Origin: Gelatoporia subvermispora B | Taxonomy: Eukaryota; Basidiomycota; Agaricomycetes; Polyporales; Gelatoporiaceae | Assembly (NCBI GenBank): GCA_000320605.2 | Contig: KB445794.1 | Location: 1,336,033 to 1,400,032 of the forward strand | Direction: 5' to 3' | Length of the DNA: 64,000 nt | Shown here: positions 46,518 to 58,464 of the stretch, one piece after another | Numbering within the stretch: the stretch's first letter is position 1 | How the letters are laid out: each line of letters begins with the position of its first letter | The notes under the pieces: generated by a model | What the model saw: only the letters and a program-made list of their open reading frames with translations | The model's database searches: none | What the model was told of the DNA's origin: nothing | Position numbers and translations under genes: made by a program

Positions 46518-46799
46518 CGGTTATCTCCTTCCTGACTCCCGTCGTTTGAAATTATTCATCATGGTAGTGGTCCAATAAGTTTTCCGGCTAGTAGGAGTAC
46601 TCCTGGTACTAATACTGCCTTGCTGTGCGTCTCATGTCGTGTTGTATTCGCATCTCTTGAAGTTAACGTAATAGAATTGAAGACATGTAATCTGCAAGCC
46701 GTCTACGGGATTGTACTGGTCTGATGAGCGATATATACAGATGCGGTAATGTCCAAATGTCCAAATGTCCAAGTCAGTGTAGTTCGATACAACGGAGTC

Positions 46800-48815
46800 T
46801 CAGTGAGGGTTTCGCTTGAATAATTGCTTGAGAGAGGAGAGGGGGCCCTTGCGTTCGCTGCGAGGTGTTGTGACACCTGGCGAATCGTCTCGAGGTGATG
46901 GAATCGCTGATGGCCATGATACTGCGTGAGGAGGGGTGGAGTCTGATGTTGCTGGCCTGCGCGCAGTTGCCTTCCTCTTGAAGCTGGCAACAGGAGCTGA
47001 GTCTGCGACTCCGAGTGTGAGCAAACTTTCCGAGTGGTTCACGCGTCGGGGGATGTCCACTGAGCTCATCTGCCTGCGCATCTTGGGTATCGATGGAGAG
47101 GATGCGGAGGAAACCGTCTGCTGCAGGGCTGAGCCCGACGGTAACGGCGGCTCAACGGAGGGAGCCTTGGAGCGGCTGGAGATGTCCGCGAGGCTGAACT
47201 GGCTGCGGAACCTGCGGAGGGTGGAGGTGGAGGTGGTGTTCTGGGGCCGAGCCTTTTGAGAGACGGCACGGGCCTCGGCGAACGTCTCCGCCAGCCACAT
47301 AAAGTCGTTTCCATGAGTAGGAGGTAGAGGAGACGGCCTCTTGCGCGCCGGCGTCGATGGGCGGCGTCTGCGCGGCGGGGGCTTGCTCCTGTAGCCGTAG
47401 GCGGCGCGTACTACGGTCGAGCTGGAGGATCCGACGAGGAACTCCGGGGCGGACTACATATGTAGGAAGGTGGCAACGATCAGTACAAAAATGGAAAGAC
47501 TAAGAAATTCAATGCGTACGTTGGGCTCGTAGGCGTAGATGGGCTCGGACGGCGTCGACGACGTCGGCGACGCCGTAGGGGAGGGCGGTGGACTGTCTCG
47601 ATCGTGCATGAGCGCAGCCGACTGAGTTGCAGGGTTGTCAACATCGAGGGCTGAGACAACCTAGGGATCAACAACACAAACCTGGTTATGGATCACTGCG
47701 GAACTCGAAATGTCCGGAGTCTTCCATTTGCCCTTGTCTGATATTCCCCAATCACCGTACTCCTCCACCCACCGGACGACGTCCGACAGGTTTGACTCGC
47801 GCGCGTTTGTGCCGAATGGGCTTTCCACAAACGGGCGGCTCGCGGGAGCTGCGGATGAGTGAGTCGTGGAAACTCGGACTTCGATACCGCGCCGCGCCAC
47901 CCTGGTGCTGAGGCTTTGAGAGGACGAGGATGATGCCACAAGCTGTGGAACATGTGTCTGGACTTCCCCGAGATTCGGCAGCGCGGAAGACGCAGGGTGC
48001 AGTTCCGGCGGCACGAGTGCGGGGTCGAGAGTACGCAGTTCGGCAGCTAGCATCTCGAGTTGCTCTAACGTCTCACGGAACTCATCGTATGGGAACGGCG
48101 AGTTGGGTGTTTCCGGCGGCCGATGATCATTCGGATCGTCATCTGAGTGCTGACGGACTGGCTGAACCGTGTTTGTCGGGACTGAGATGCTGGATGGTAG
48201 CTGGACGTTGCCTCGTATGGCTCGTCGGATTCCAAGACTACTTTGATGATTTGGTGTGATCTCTTGTTCTGAACTTGCATGAGGCTCTGGTCCTAGCGCC
48301 TGGAAGTCTGCGCTGGCAGCTCTTGCACCTGACGATGCGAGGAGTAAAGCGGGAGTTGGTCGGTCGCTATTTTTGTCCTCCGGTAATGCGGGTATTGACT
48401 TCGCCGCCGCCATGAGCCGCGAGCTCTGCGAGCCTCCGATGGGGAGCAAACTTGAACCGCGGCGAGGTGACTTAGGCGTAGAGATGATGATTGAATCCGA
48501 TGTGTTCGCATAGCTGGAATCTGTGAGGTTGAAGCCAAGGGTGTGGAGACCAGTCGTTGTTAGCGGGACAGCCTGGATGTAGCGACTCCCGCGTAGGGTT
48601 GAGGTGATGGAGCTTCGTGCATGAAAGGAGCGTGCGTCATTCGGGGCCAACTGTTGGCTGAAGGAGGGTCCAGGGAAAGTGAAGATATCGACGGAGGCCA
48701 TGGTGGGCATAGCAGAAGGGATATCGAGGAGGGGCCGCCCAATGGACGACAACGGGCTTTGTGCGGGCAGTGCACGGGGATCGAGAGGAGATGGGAAGTC
48801 ATGATAGAAGAACAT
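46800..48815 (-). CDS. Ser/Pro-rich protein of unknown function
   Basis: Three exons (48815-47682, 47660-47520, 47453-46800) give 642 codons in one frame. No domain is recognised. The N-terminal two-thirds are Ser/Thr/Pro-rich with many SP/TP sites. A short structured-looking stretch, NLSDVVRWVEEYGDWG, lies near residue 350, a basic PPPRRRRPSTPARKRPSP tract precedes GNDFMWLAETFAEAR, and the C-terminus is rich in basic residues and ends SSLKQLFKRNPH. The first intron is a problem: the simplest frame-keeping splice removes only 21 nt (47661-47681); alternative donors give 36 or 54 nt and also keep the frame. The protein could be a basidiomycete-specific phosphorylated scaffold; that is speculation. 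Confidence 0.7.
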
Positions 48816-48972
48816 GATTGATTCGAAGATATCAGAGGTCGGGAGGTCAGAATGGTAGGTTAACCAGGATGCATGTTATGTTTCCGCATGCACAGTGTCA
48901 GCCGTAGGGGCTCAGTGTAGCTTCGCTCTAGGCATGCATTTCGATTGCAACCGCGCAGTCCATCTAGGCAGT

Positions 48973-49413
48973 TCACAGGGACTTGTCTGTAATCATAGTC
49001 AGGCAGGTAGCGAATACGACCAGGGCCACCAGAGACATGATGAGGAAATGCGACCTGTCATCAACATCAAGATTGGAAGAAGCGGAGATACTAAATGAGA
49101 TGACGGACTTGGTGGCGACCAGGAAACCCCTCATCTCACGCATATCCTTGTACCCCCGCCAGTACTCCCATAAGCCAGCCCCAATAGCAGCTAGGGCCGT
49201 GATGACTGCTATGGCAGCTACCGGGATATTTCCAATGACATTGGGAGTGTCGCCTGAGGACGGGCTGGACGGATCAGGAAGCCGAGCATGAAGCAAGAGT
49301 GACGAGGCGAGGAGACTGAGGAGAATTGCGAGCCTGACATGGGAGAGCAGATTCCGCTCTAGCATGGCAAAATCCCGTGCTGCACTGCCAGTGTTCTCTA
49401 GCTCCGCAGGCAT
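48973..49413 (-). CDS. Small DUF202-family membrane protein
   Basis: Single exon, 146 residues. It begins MPAELENTGSAARDFAMLERNLLS; the ELENTGS-ARD-x-x-x-LER-x-L pattern is the hallmark of DUF202 proteins, which in yeast include small vacuolar/ER membrane components such as Vtc1-like and Ydl-type proteins. Three membrane segments are visible: about 30-45 (LAILLSLLASSLLLHA), 65-85 (IPVAAIAVITALAAIGAG) and 120-140 (FLIMSLVALVVFATCLTM). The frame is open for 47 further residues upstream, but the conserved start and lack of similarity upstream favour ATG 49413. The precise role is unknown. Confidence 0.82.
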   Translation of the reverse strand: MPAELENTGSAARDFAMLERNLLSHVRLAILLSLLASSLLLHARLPDPSSPSSGDTPNVIGNIPVAAIAVITALAAIGAGLWEYWRGYKDMREMRGFLVATKSVISFSISASSNLDVDDRSHFLIMSLVALVVFATCLTMITDKSL

Positions 49414-49984
49414 GATGGAGAGGTTTGCGATGGACAGGTGACTGTCAGCAAATAAGATCTGAGAGTGCGAGAGATGGGAACAGATGCAGGGGAATAGGAT
49501 CAAGTATATATCGAGGGTCCTTTGAGTTGGATATGCTTCAGCCAAAATCGTCAAGTAACAATGGTTAGTGGTGGTGTGAGGATGAGTCCGGGATTACCCT
49601 GATGTGCACTTGACCCTTATCGTAGCCAAATATTGCTCTGACCTCACGGACCACGGCAACAGGTCATGGACGTAAGATGCCAGACCTCAAGGCCTCGAGG
49701 TATATGTAGTACGAATAGCAGTAATATGTCTGAATCCTAATTCACCGACTAGGTTAGCCGTATTGCAACGCTCGTGCATGCTGGCCCCTCGGCCTCGAGG
49801 TTCGCGGCGCTTGCGGTGAGCGCCGCTGGAATCCTCCCATTTTCCACGTGACTCGCCGGGGACGCGCTGTTGTGGACTATTTGTGCCATGTTCGATTGCT
49901 CGGAATTGCAGTTCACGCACGTTAGCGAATTCACGATCGGTCCTCCACGCGCACCTCCGGCTAAGCTAACGACTTTCACGATTC
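49414..49984. promoter_or_regulatory. Divergent intergenic region, DUF202 gene / 49985 gene
   Basis: 571 bp between head-to-head start codons; no accepted coding tract. A palindrome-like pair GGCCTCGAGG occurs at 49690-49699 and again at about 49789-49798, 99 bp apart. Confidence 0.45.
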
Positions 49985-52059
49985 ATGGGTTTCTTCAAGC
50001 GTTTTTTGTCTTTGGGTAGCAGGAAATCGAAGGCGGCGAAGAAAAAGCAGCAGCAATCCAACGCGCAGGTTGACCATGAAGGGCGAATTGTTCACCGCGA
50101 CGAATCTGAAGAGCAGAACGCGAACAGACTTTTGCGTTCCTCCTCGGCACATTTCTCGGTAGTTGCAGAGGTCGATTACGCGTCGCTTCCACCTCTACGT
50201 GCGTATTATTCGATGGCACTTGCCCCCTTCACTCGAAACTCAAATCTCTGTTCGCTAGCGCACCCAATTAATCGAGTCGCAGCGACTCCTCCAATCTCTC
50301 CTGCCAGATCTGCCAGCACATGTGTCAGCATCAAGCGTCGCGGGACATATAATGTCAAAGTACTTGGCCGAACGCAACATTCACGTACTGAGTTTCCTCA
50401 TGCAAACCCCCCGCTGCCTGTCCGAAACGAACCTGTGACGCCAGAACATGATACTAATGAACGAAGGCGCACACAAACTTTAAAAGAAGTCATCTTTACG
50501 CCCAGAGATCAAAGTCGACTCCTCACACTTCGCAGGGATCCGTCTGTTGCGAGTTTGCTCAACATGTACGACGAGCACGGTCAATTGGATTCTACCGTCT
50601 TCTCGAATACACCGCCGTCTCCTGTGCCTCTAAATCAAGGCAGGGAGCCTACTAAACGTAGTGGATCTACCCTTCGCCAGCTTCTCGGTAACCCAGAAGT
50701 TGACTCCGAACGAGACAACAATGCTACGGAAGGAGACATCTCCTGGGCGGAACGCTTTCTAGGGTACGAAACTCTCGTCATCATCATCTCTATGACATCC
50801 GATGTTGAGTTTTGCACGTCAGGGAGCGTCTGGACGCTTACTCACCTTCGTCATCGATGACCTCGCTTAACCTTATTACCCCTACCGACGCTCCCTTCCA
50901 CAACGATCCTTCTCCATCACACATTATCATGAATTCCACATTCTCTTCCGAGCATGAATCGTCCATGAACTACCCTGCTATCTCATCTTTGGAAGTAGAG
51001 CTTAGCGGGGACGCCGATCCGGAACCTTCTTTCGCGAACATCTCCAGTGATGCACTTTCGCTCCCGCTTGAACCCAAGACACCGCAACGAGCGTCAGAAG
51101 TCTTTGGCTTCCTTACCGAGCGACGCAAGTCACTTCGGCTTCAGACGCCTCGAGCACCCGGGATGTCAACATCCTCGTCGACTAGTTCTAACACGTCTGG
51201 ACCATCTTCAAGGGAGACGTCCGGCCCGCCTACTCCGGAAACGGCACTATCTACGCCAACCTCGTTCGGTCAACACTCGGAGTGTTCACAGGCTCAAGTT
51301 CAGCTGGCCACTCTCACCAAGTTGACTACTGCGTCCGCCGTCCTCAACCCATTTTCGGCATCATCACTGTCCATATCGCCGACTTACGAGCCGAAGTCTC
51401 AAGAAGATGCGTTGCCCAAGCGCTCATCTACCAGACTCACCAAGGGACTTCCCGACTCGCACGTCACCACGAACACCAACGCGTTCTCGGAACGCAATGA
51501 CACGATACCACAGGGTCGGATGCCCCGTGGCCCACGTCCTCTTACACCCTCTCGGACAGGAACATCCGCTTCCTCCGTAGAGTACCAACAAGATCTCCGC
51601 GATACATACACCACCGCTATCGAATCTAGTTACCCCACCGTGCCGAAGAAGAGCACAACTTCTTCACGGGATTTGACTGAGCTGAGACACGACAGCTATA
51701 CCCACATACCCTCGCGTCATCGCAATCGGGGTGGGTCGCGCTCGACGGCCACCCTCAAACTGTCAACTGATAGTGAAGAGACACGCACACCCAGGTCGAA
51801 GTCGAATCGTCGCCGGAGGGCGGACCTTGAAGATAAGGAGAACAGCCGGGAGGAGTCGCCGGACGTTGGTAGACTGCCTAGCACCCCGGTTCGCTCTATC
51901 TTCGAAGTGCGATACCCGCATGGCGTCGACGGCGCCGCACCGTCTCCCGCATCCTCCTCCGAGTTGTCACCCTTCACACGCGACATGATGGCAAACCTCC
52001 GCAAGCAACGCTCTCGTTCGCGCGGGCCGCGCACAGCCCCGGTGGTATTCGACGAGTAA
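49985..52059 (+). CDS. Ser/Thr-rich protein of unknown function with MGFFKRF start
   Basis: Two exons (49985-50763, 50823-52059; 59-nt intron) give 671 codons. It starts MGFFKRFLSLGSRKSKAAKKK, a Gly2 followed by a short hydrophobic-basic patch that could bind membrane or serve as a nuclear signal. The rest is Ser/Thr/Pro-rich and probably disordered, with conserved-looking islands: TLKEVIFTPRDQSRLLTLRR, SVASLLNMYDEHGQL, DISWAERFLG, SEVFGFLTERRKSLR, and a C-terminus with KENSREESPDVGRLPSTPVRSIFEVRYP and FTRDMMANLRKQRSRSRG. There are many SP/TP sites, including phosphodegron-like TPP. No enzyme domain is visible and I do not recognise the family. Confidence 0.75.
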
Positions 52060-52439
52060 AGCATTGCACCACGCTGCGGGTTCTTCACATGTTCGGAATC
52101 TCGGACGGTCGACTATTTATGGGTATCTCTCCGGAGTCTGTATTATTTTCGCTTTTCCAGCGTCTTCATGTCTTGTTTTGCGTCTGTCGGGCTGCATTCT
52201 GTGCATATCCGTCTTGTTTTCCTCTTGGTCTCCGTCTTCGCTATTATCGGCGTCGTCTCGTTTTGCTACCGCTCACGCTTTGTGTACGATTTTTATTGGA
52301 TGGTGTACGTCCCGTTAGAAAAGAAGTAGTGAGCGTATACAGATTATTCGAAATACAGTAAATCATGCGGATCGTCAGAACACCCGTGTTCTGTGAGGTC
52401 ATATCGTAAGGTTTGTGAGATCAAGGGTTATGATCATGT
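52060..52439. other. Intergenic, convergent 3' regions
   Basis: 380 bp between convergent stop codons. The plus-strand side is T-rich (52140-52300). Nothing coding is seen. Confidence 0.65.
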
Positions 52440-54479
52440 TCAGTGATGATCCTGGTAAGGTGTGCCCGGTTCGGCGTCGAAGATCAGCGTCGTGTCTCCA
52501 TCGATGTGTTTGGATGCGAGAAGAACGTAGCCTTCGACGTCAAGGGACCTTGAACGAGACCAGCCGCGCCAGTGCAACATCAGGCTGACGACGATCGCCA
52601 TGAGCGCTATCGAGAGAAGCGCGCAAACTACTGTGATCGCGATCGCGCCGTACGCTCGTAGGAGTCCCACGAGACCGCCATCCAACTTGCTGGGCGGCTC
52701 ATCGATGGAGCGGCGAGCATGAATCTGGGTCGCACTCGGACACGGTGCGGACGATCCAGTCAGTGTCGAATTGGGCTGCGATGAGGATGTTGTAGTATCA
52801 GTGGATGAATTTCCTGTCGTGAGTGCAGCGAGAGCCTGCGAGCGGACTTCTTGGAATTCGTCAAATGCTGTGGTCAAGTTCGTCGTTGGAAGCAGCTGGA
52901 CGTAGGGGATCGCGGAGAAGTTGGTTGGGAGGCCGCCGTAGTTGAACCTATTACATGCTCAGGTTTTTATAGGTGACAGCAGATGAACAAAACGCACGAT
53001 GCGTAGACGTTCTTGAGGAAAGCATCGCCAAGAACCATATCAAATTGATCATTCACCGGTAGGGTGGTTGCCCTGTTATCGATCATTAGGCAGAGCCGCT
53101 GGACATTCGACTCAAGTAGGTCTCACCGGAAAGTGTTCACGCAAACGGTCTCGTTGTAGAGTACTGTCGGGACCGTGATATCCAGAGGATGGATCGGAAT
53201 TGAGACATTTCTGAGTCAGTTTGTCAGCTCCTTTCGTCGTTGGTTGCTGCGCAAGTGACATACCCAAACTGGAATGCGAGGTTCGTGGAGTTGAGACAAG
53301 GAACAATCCACAATCCAGTCGAGTTATCATATACAGCTCCTTGGATACTGCCGTATATGAAATCGACTGCCCCTGCGGGAATGGGCGGGAACGTGAACCC
53401 AGTATCCAGTACTGCCACAGTCTTTCCCTCTGGCGTGCCAGGCACACCAGACGCGTTGAACTGGAAAGGTTCCCCGTTAACCGTCATGCCATCCATGACG
53501 ACGGACCAGCGCGGCTGCTGGCTGAGGTCGGTTGGATTTGGGAAGCGGGCAAGCTGCGGTTGATTGACAATGTCGCTGAAGTCGGGATCGTACTCGGCGA
53601 TCGTGAACACGCCTTCGGTCGTCTCGTCGAGGTCGCCGGAGCGCCCAAGGAGAACAGTGAAGACATTCGGCGCGGAGGCGTTCTGGAGGAACACGTTGCT
53701 GAGAAATGTACGCCCAATCGTGGTGTTGACACCGTAGCTAACGAGGATCTCGATGTCCACAAGGGATGCCTCGTCGAAAGCAAGTCCGAGGATACCGAAG
53801 ATATCATTGTCGAAGATCGTGTCAAAATCCGTGGCCTGTACGAATAACGTTAACCAGGTTGTCGATCTCTGTCACAGACAAACATACATTTGTGGCATTA
53901 ATGAACGCTGGATATATTGAGTCAGCTATCAGTCTCGATAAAGAGCAGGCGAGCCCTCGCTATACCTTGATTCGGAACAAAATGCGGTCCTAGCGTCATG
54001 TTGGCGAAAACAATCGGACCAGCTATAGCACCGACGCCGTATGTCTCTTGCACAGCAAGGTCCGTGGTATTTGTGAGGTCTACTTTCCCACTGGGGAGAG
54101 CAACCCACATGTCTGCGGAGCCAGTATCCAACTGAATGAGGAAACCTAATTCGCTCTCAATACATGTATCGTCGATGTGTCTTCATCGGACTTACTCTGG
54201 CCGCCAACACTGACATTCGTTGCATACTTTGTGAGAATAATGTTCAGCATATAATTTTGGCAGTCCAACACTTACTGTACTTACCACTGTGTCCTGGATG
54301 TTATCCACATTATCCGTGACGTGAGTTTTCACCCCCGTCATTTTCATTCTATGATCAGGATCGGTCACATTCTGCACCGAGAATGAAGTAGCCAGCGCAG
54401 AGCGAGACACCACGGGAATTCGAAGCGCATTAGCGATACCGGCCAGCGATATCAATAGAATAGTCATTAAGCAGTTCAT
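52440..54479 (-). CDS. Secreted or membrane-anchored aspartic protease (pepsin family A1)
   Basis: Eight exons give 554 codons: 54479-54285, 54226-54196, 54145-53966, 53908-53889, 53835-53264, 53210-53127, 53072-52998, 52947-52440. Residues 1-19 form a signal peptide (MTILLISLAGIANA), with only about 45 residues of pro-region. The first catalytic motif is LDTGSADMW (Asp82). The second is VLDTGFTFP (Asp286), where the usual Ser/Thr after DTG is Phe. The flap-like VQETYGVGAIAGPIVF and FGILGLAFDEASLVD are typical. Many NxS/T sites suggest glycosylation. After a Ser/Thr-rich stalk a single membrane helix (about 484-510) and a short basic, then acidic tail follow, so the enzyme is likely tethered at the plasma membrane with the catalytic lobe outside. 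Exon 4 is only 20 nt. A substrate cannot be inferred. Confidence 0.9.
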
Positions 54480-54750
54480 GGCGAGAAAAAAGGGGGAGTC
54501 TAGGTGAAGACGAAGTACTAAAGGTGAGTGTGGGACGCACACTGAAGCTCCTCCATGGCAATCGGTCGGTTATATACTGCTCAGGCGCACAGTGAATGAT
54601 TATTGCTGAGGACAACAATGATATATCGCACAGGCTGTACGCCTGAAACATCGCAACATATCAGCAACATATGGATATGGTCGGGTTGACGCCCGTCCAC
54701 GATCGTCACGCCGTTGTCACGCCAGTGCACAGTCACAGCCTACCAGACCG
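54480..54750. promoter_or_regulatory. Promoter side of the aspartic protease gene
   Basis: 271 bp between the protease start codon and the MITE at 54751. The 9-bp target duplication of the MITE ends this stretch. No coding tract is seen. Confidence 0.4.
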
Positions 54751-55278
54751 CAGGCTCTTAAACCATCCGTCGCTATAGAGTTCTCGCTCCAATCCTAGAC
54801 CTGTATACAATGTTTCGTGTTAGGCAGTCTTTCCGATTATAGTATCATGGCGTCTATTTTCTTTCTTTTTTCGGACAGTGAACAAGTGGAGCGAGTGGAG
54901 GAGAACTCTATAGGACGGCTGGTCCAGAAGGTCGAGCGCCCGGAGGGCGCTTGTAGGCTAGGCTCGAGAAATCTTGGGCGTTGGGCAGCGTGAAGAAGGA
55001 GAAATTTGCACGGCATACTCCTGATGTGCATTGCGACCCGATTGAGAATCGCAGCACGGAAATTCATCGCACAAAACGCACGCCGCCCCTCACGCGCCTC
55101 GCGAGCGCTCGATGTTCTGGGTCAGCCGTCCTATAGAGTTGTCCTCCTTCTCACCAGCCTTCCAAATTGAGACTGCCTCGTACGAAGCTGAACATGTGAC
55201 CGCTCACATAATCAGTCTCGCACACGCCCTAGGAATTGTGGAGGGCAGCTCTATAGCGACGGCTGATTTAGGAGCCTG
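54751..55278. mobile_element. Non-autonomous DNA transposon (MITE) with 9-bp target duplication and four internal inverted motifs
   Basis: A 528-bp element. Its ends are 30-bp inverted repeats at 54751-54780 and 55249-55278 (27 of 30 match; both contain CCGTCGCTATAGAG). Directly outside each end is the identical 9-bp word ACCAGACCG (54742-54750 and 55279-55287), a target-site duplication. Inside is a second inverted pair of 43 bp, 54897-54939 and 55105-55147 (38 of 43 match), sharing ACTCTATAGGACGGCTG. All four arms contain a version of CAGCCGTC(G)CTATAGAG in alternating orientation. No transposase is encoded. A 9-bp duplication is typical of Mutator-like elements; that assignment is inference. 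It sits in the shared upstream region of the protease and xylulokinase genes. Confidence 0.82.
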
Positions 55279-55287
55279 ACCAGACCG

Positions 55288-56129
55288 TAACGTGTAGCGT
55301 TGGTTTGTGACGTCACGTTTGCTGGTGGAGCGCTTCCTCCTGTTCGGCATCGTTTTGTTTTGATGTTCGTTTCATCTGATCTGCATGGATTCGTTACGCT
55401 TCAGATACGCTTCAGAGTATTGCTGTGCTCGACATCAGGTACGTTACTATTGACTCCCGGATGCAGAAGTCGACCAGGGCACGAAGGCTATCTAGGAACT
55501 CTAACTTTCTTCACGTCTTCGGTCAACGGTCGCCGCACGGCGCACAGATGCATGTTATTCTTTGCTATAGATTTTTTTAATTCAGCCGAGGCGTGTTGTC
55601 CAACTTTGAGGATATCTGACAATATCATAATTCGTATCGAGGCTGCCGAGGTCCCATACATCTGACTGCATCATCGCAAGATTGCCGCATTACTGAACCT
55701 ACGCATGTGTGCGTGAGCTATACTCCCGGAATCATACAAGGGTAGCGACGGCTGTTACATCTCACGTTTCGGTGAGTGCAACTATCATTGCTCTATATTC
55801 ATCACTCTCGACGTTGCCTTGAGCAGAGACCGTCGGAGTCGACGGACGACGACCATGGACGCGGCTGTGGCTGCGAGCGGCTTGTGTGGGCCAGACGCGT
55901 TCGTCGTGCTTCGGCATGTGCCATTACCCCACATCACGCGGGACCGGGGCCCCGCCGAAGATTATCCGTGCAAGGCCAGAACGGTCTTCGCCTCCTCCGG
56001 GCCGTCGAGTGGACGGGTCTTCCGTGTCCTCACTCCGACTAAACATTTCCTCAAGCCGGCATGTCTCGCCTATAAAGCATCCGTTTCGTCCTCATCCCCA
56101 CTCTCATCCACCCCACCACGTCTCATACC
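55288..56129. promoter_or_regulatory. Upstream and 5' leader region of the xylulokinase gene
   Basis: About 840 bp from the MITE to the start codon. A pyrimidine-rich stretch precedes the ATG (56090-56128). An open frame at 55819-56322 overlaps the leader but shows no protein family, and is treated as chance. Confidence 0.45.
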
Positions 56130-57966
<1,837 letters not shown>

Positions 57967-58464
57967 ATTTTCGTGTTATCTGTGTTGTTGCATCTTTGTT
58001 TAGCTTTCTCAGGACTCTGCTTTCTTCTCATAGACTTTGTACCGTTCTTCTGTGCCATCCTAGGAAATAGACGCATCGTGATTGAATCCCTGCAGGCAGA
58101 AATAGCGGTCGCAAACCCGGCTCGGATTGCAGCAGATACGTCGCGCATGAAAACTTGCACGCAGCCTATGCCTCGAGCAACAAAACTCGCCATTCAAAGG
58201 ACAGGTCACGGAGGATTCATGGCAACTGCCGCCTGCGTGCGGCGGGCTGCCGCTTATCGTGACGCGGTCAGGTGATCGCGTAAACGTGACAGCGACGCGT
58301 TAGAATAGACCGGCGTCAGGTCAGACCAGGTCGTCATCTACTTCTTGCCAGACTTGCCAGATTCTCTGACTTCCTGTCTACGCGGCTCACTCAGCTTCCC
58401 AGTATCTTTATGTGAAACCATAATACTAGCCTTGAAGACAACCACCAATCACGACTGACGCATA
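57967..58464. other. Intergenic, xylulokinase to PIF1
   Basis: About 500 bp containing the 3' region of one gene and the promoter of the next on the same strand. No coding tract is accepted. Confidence 0.6.
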
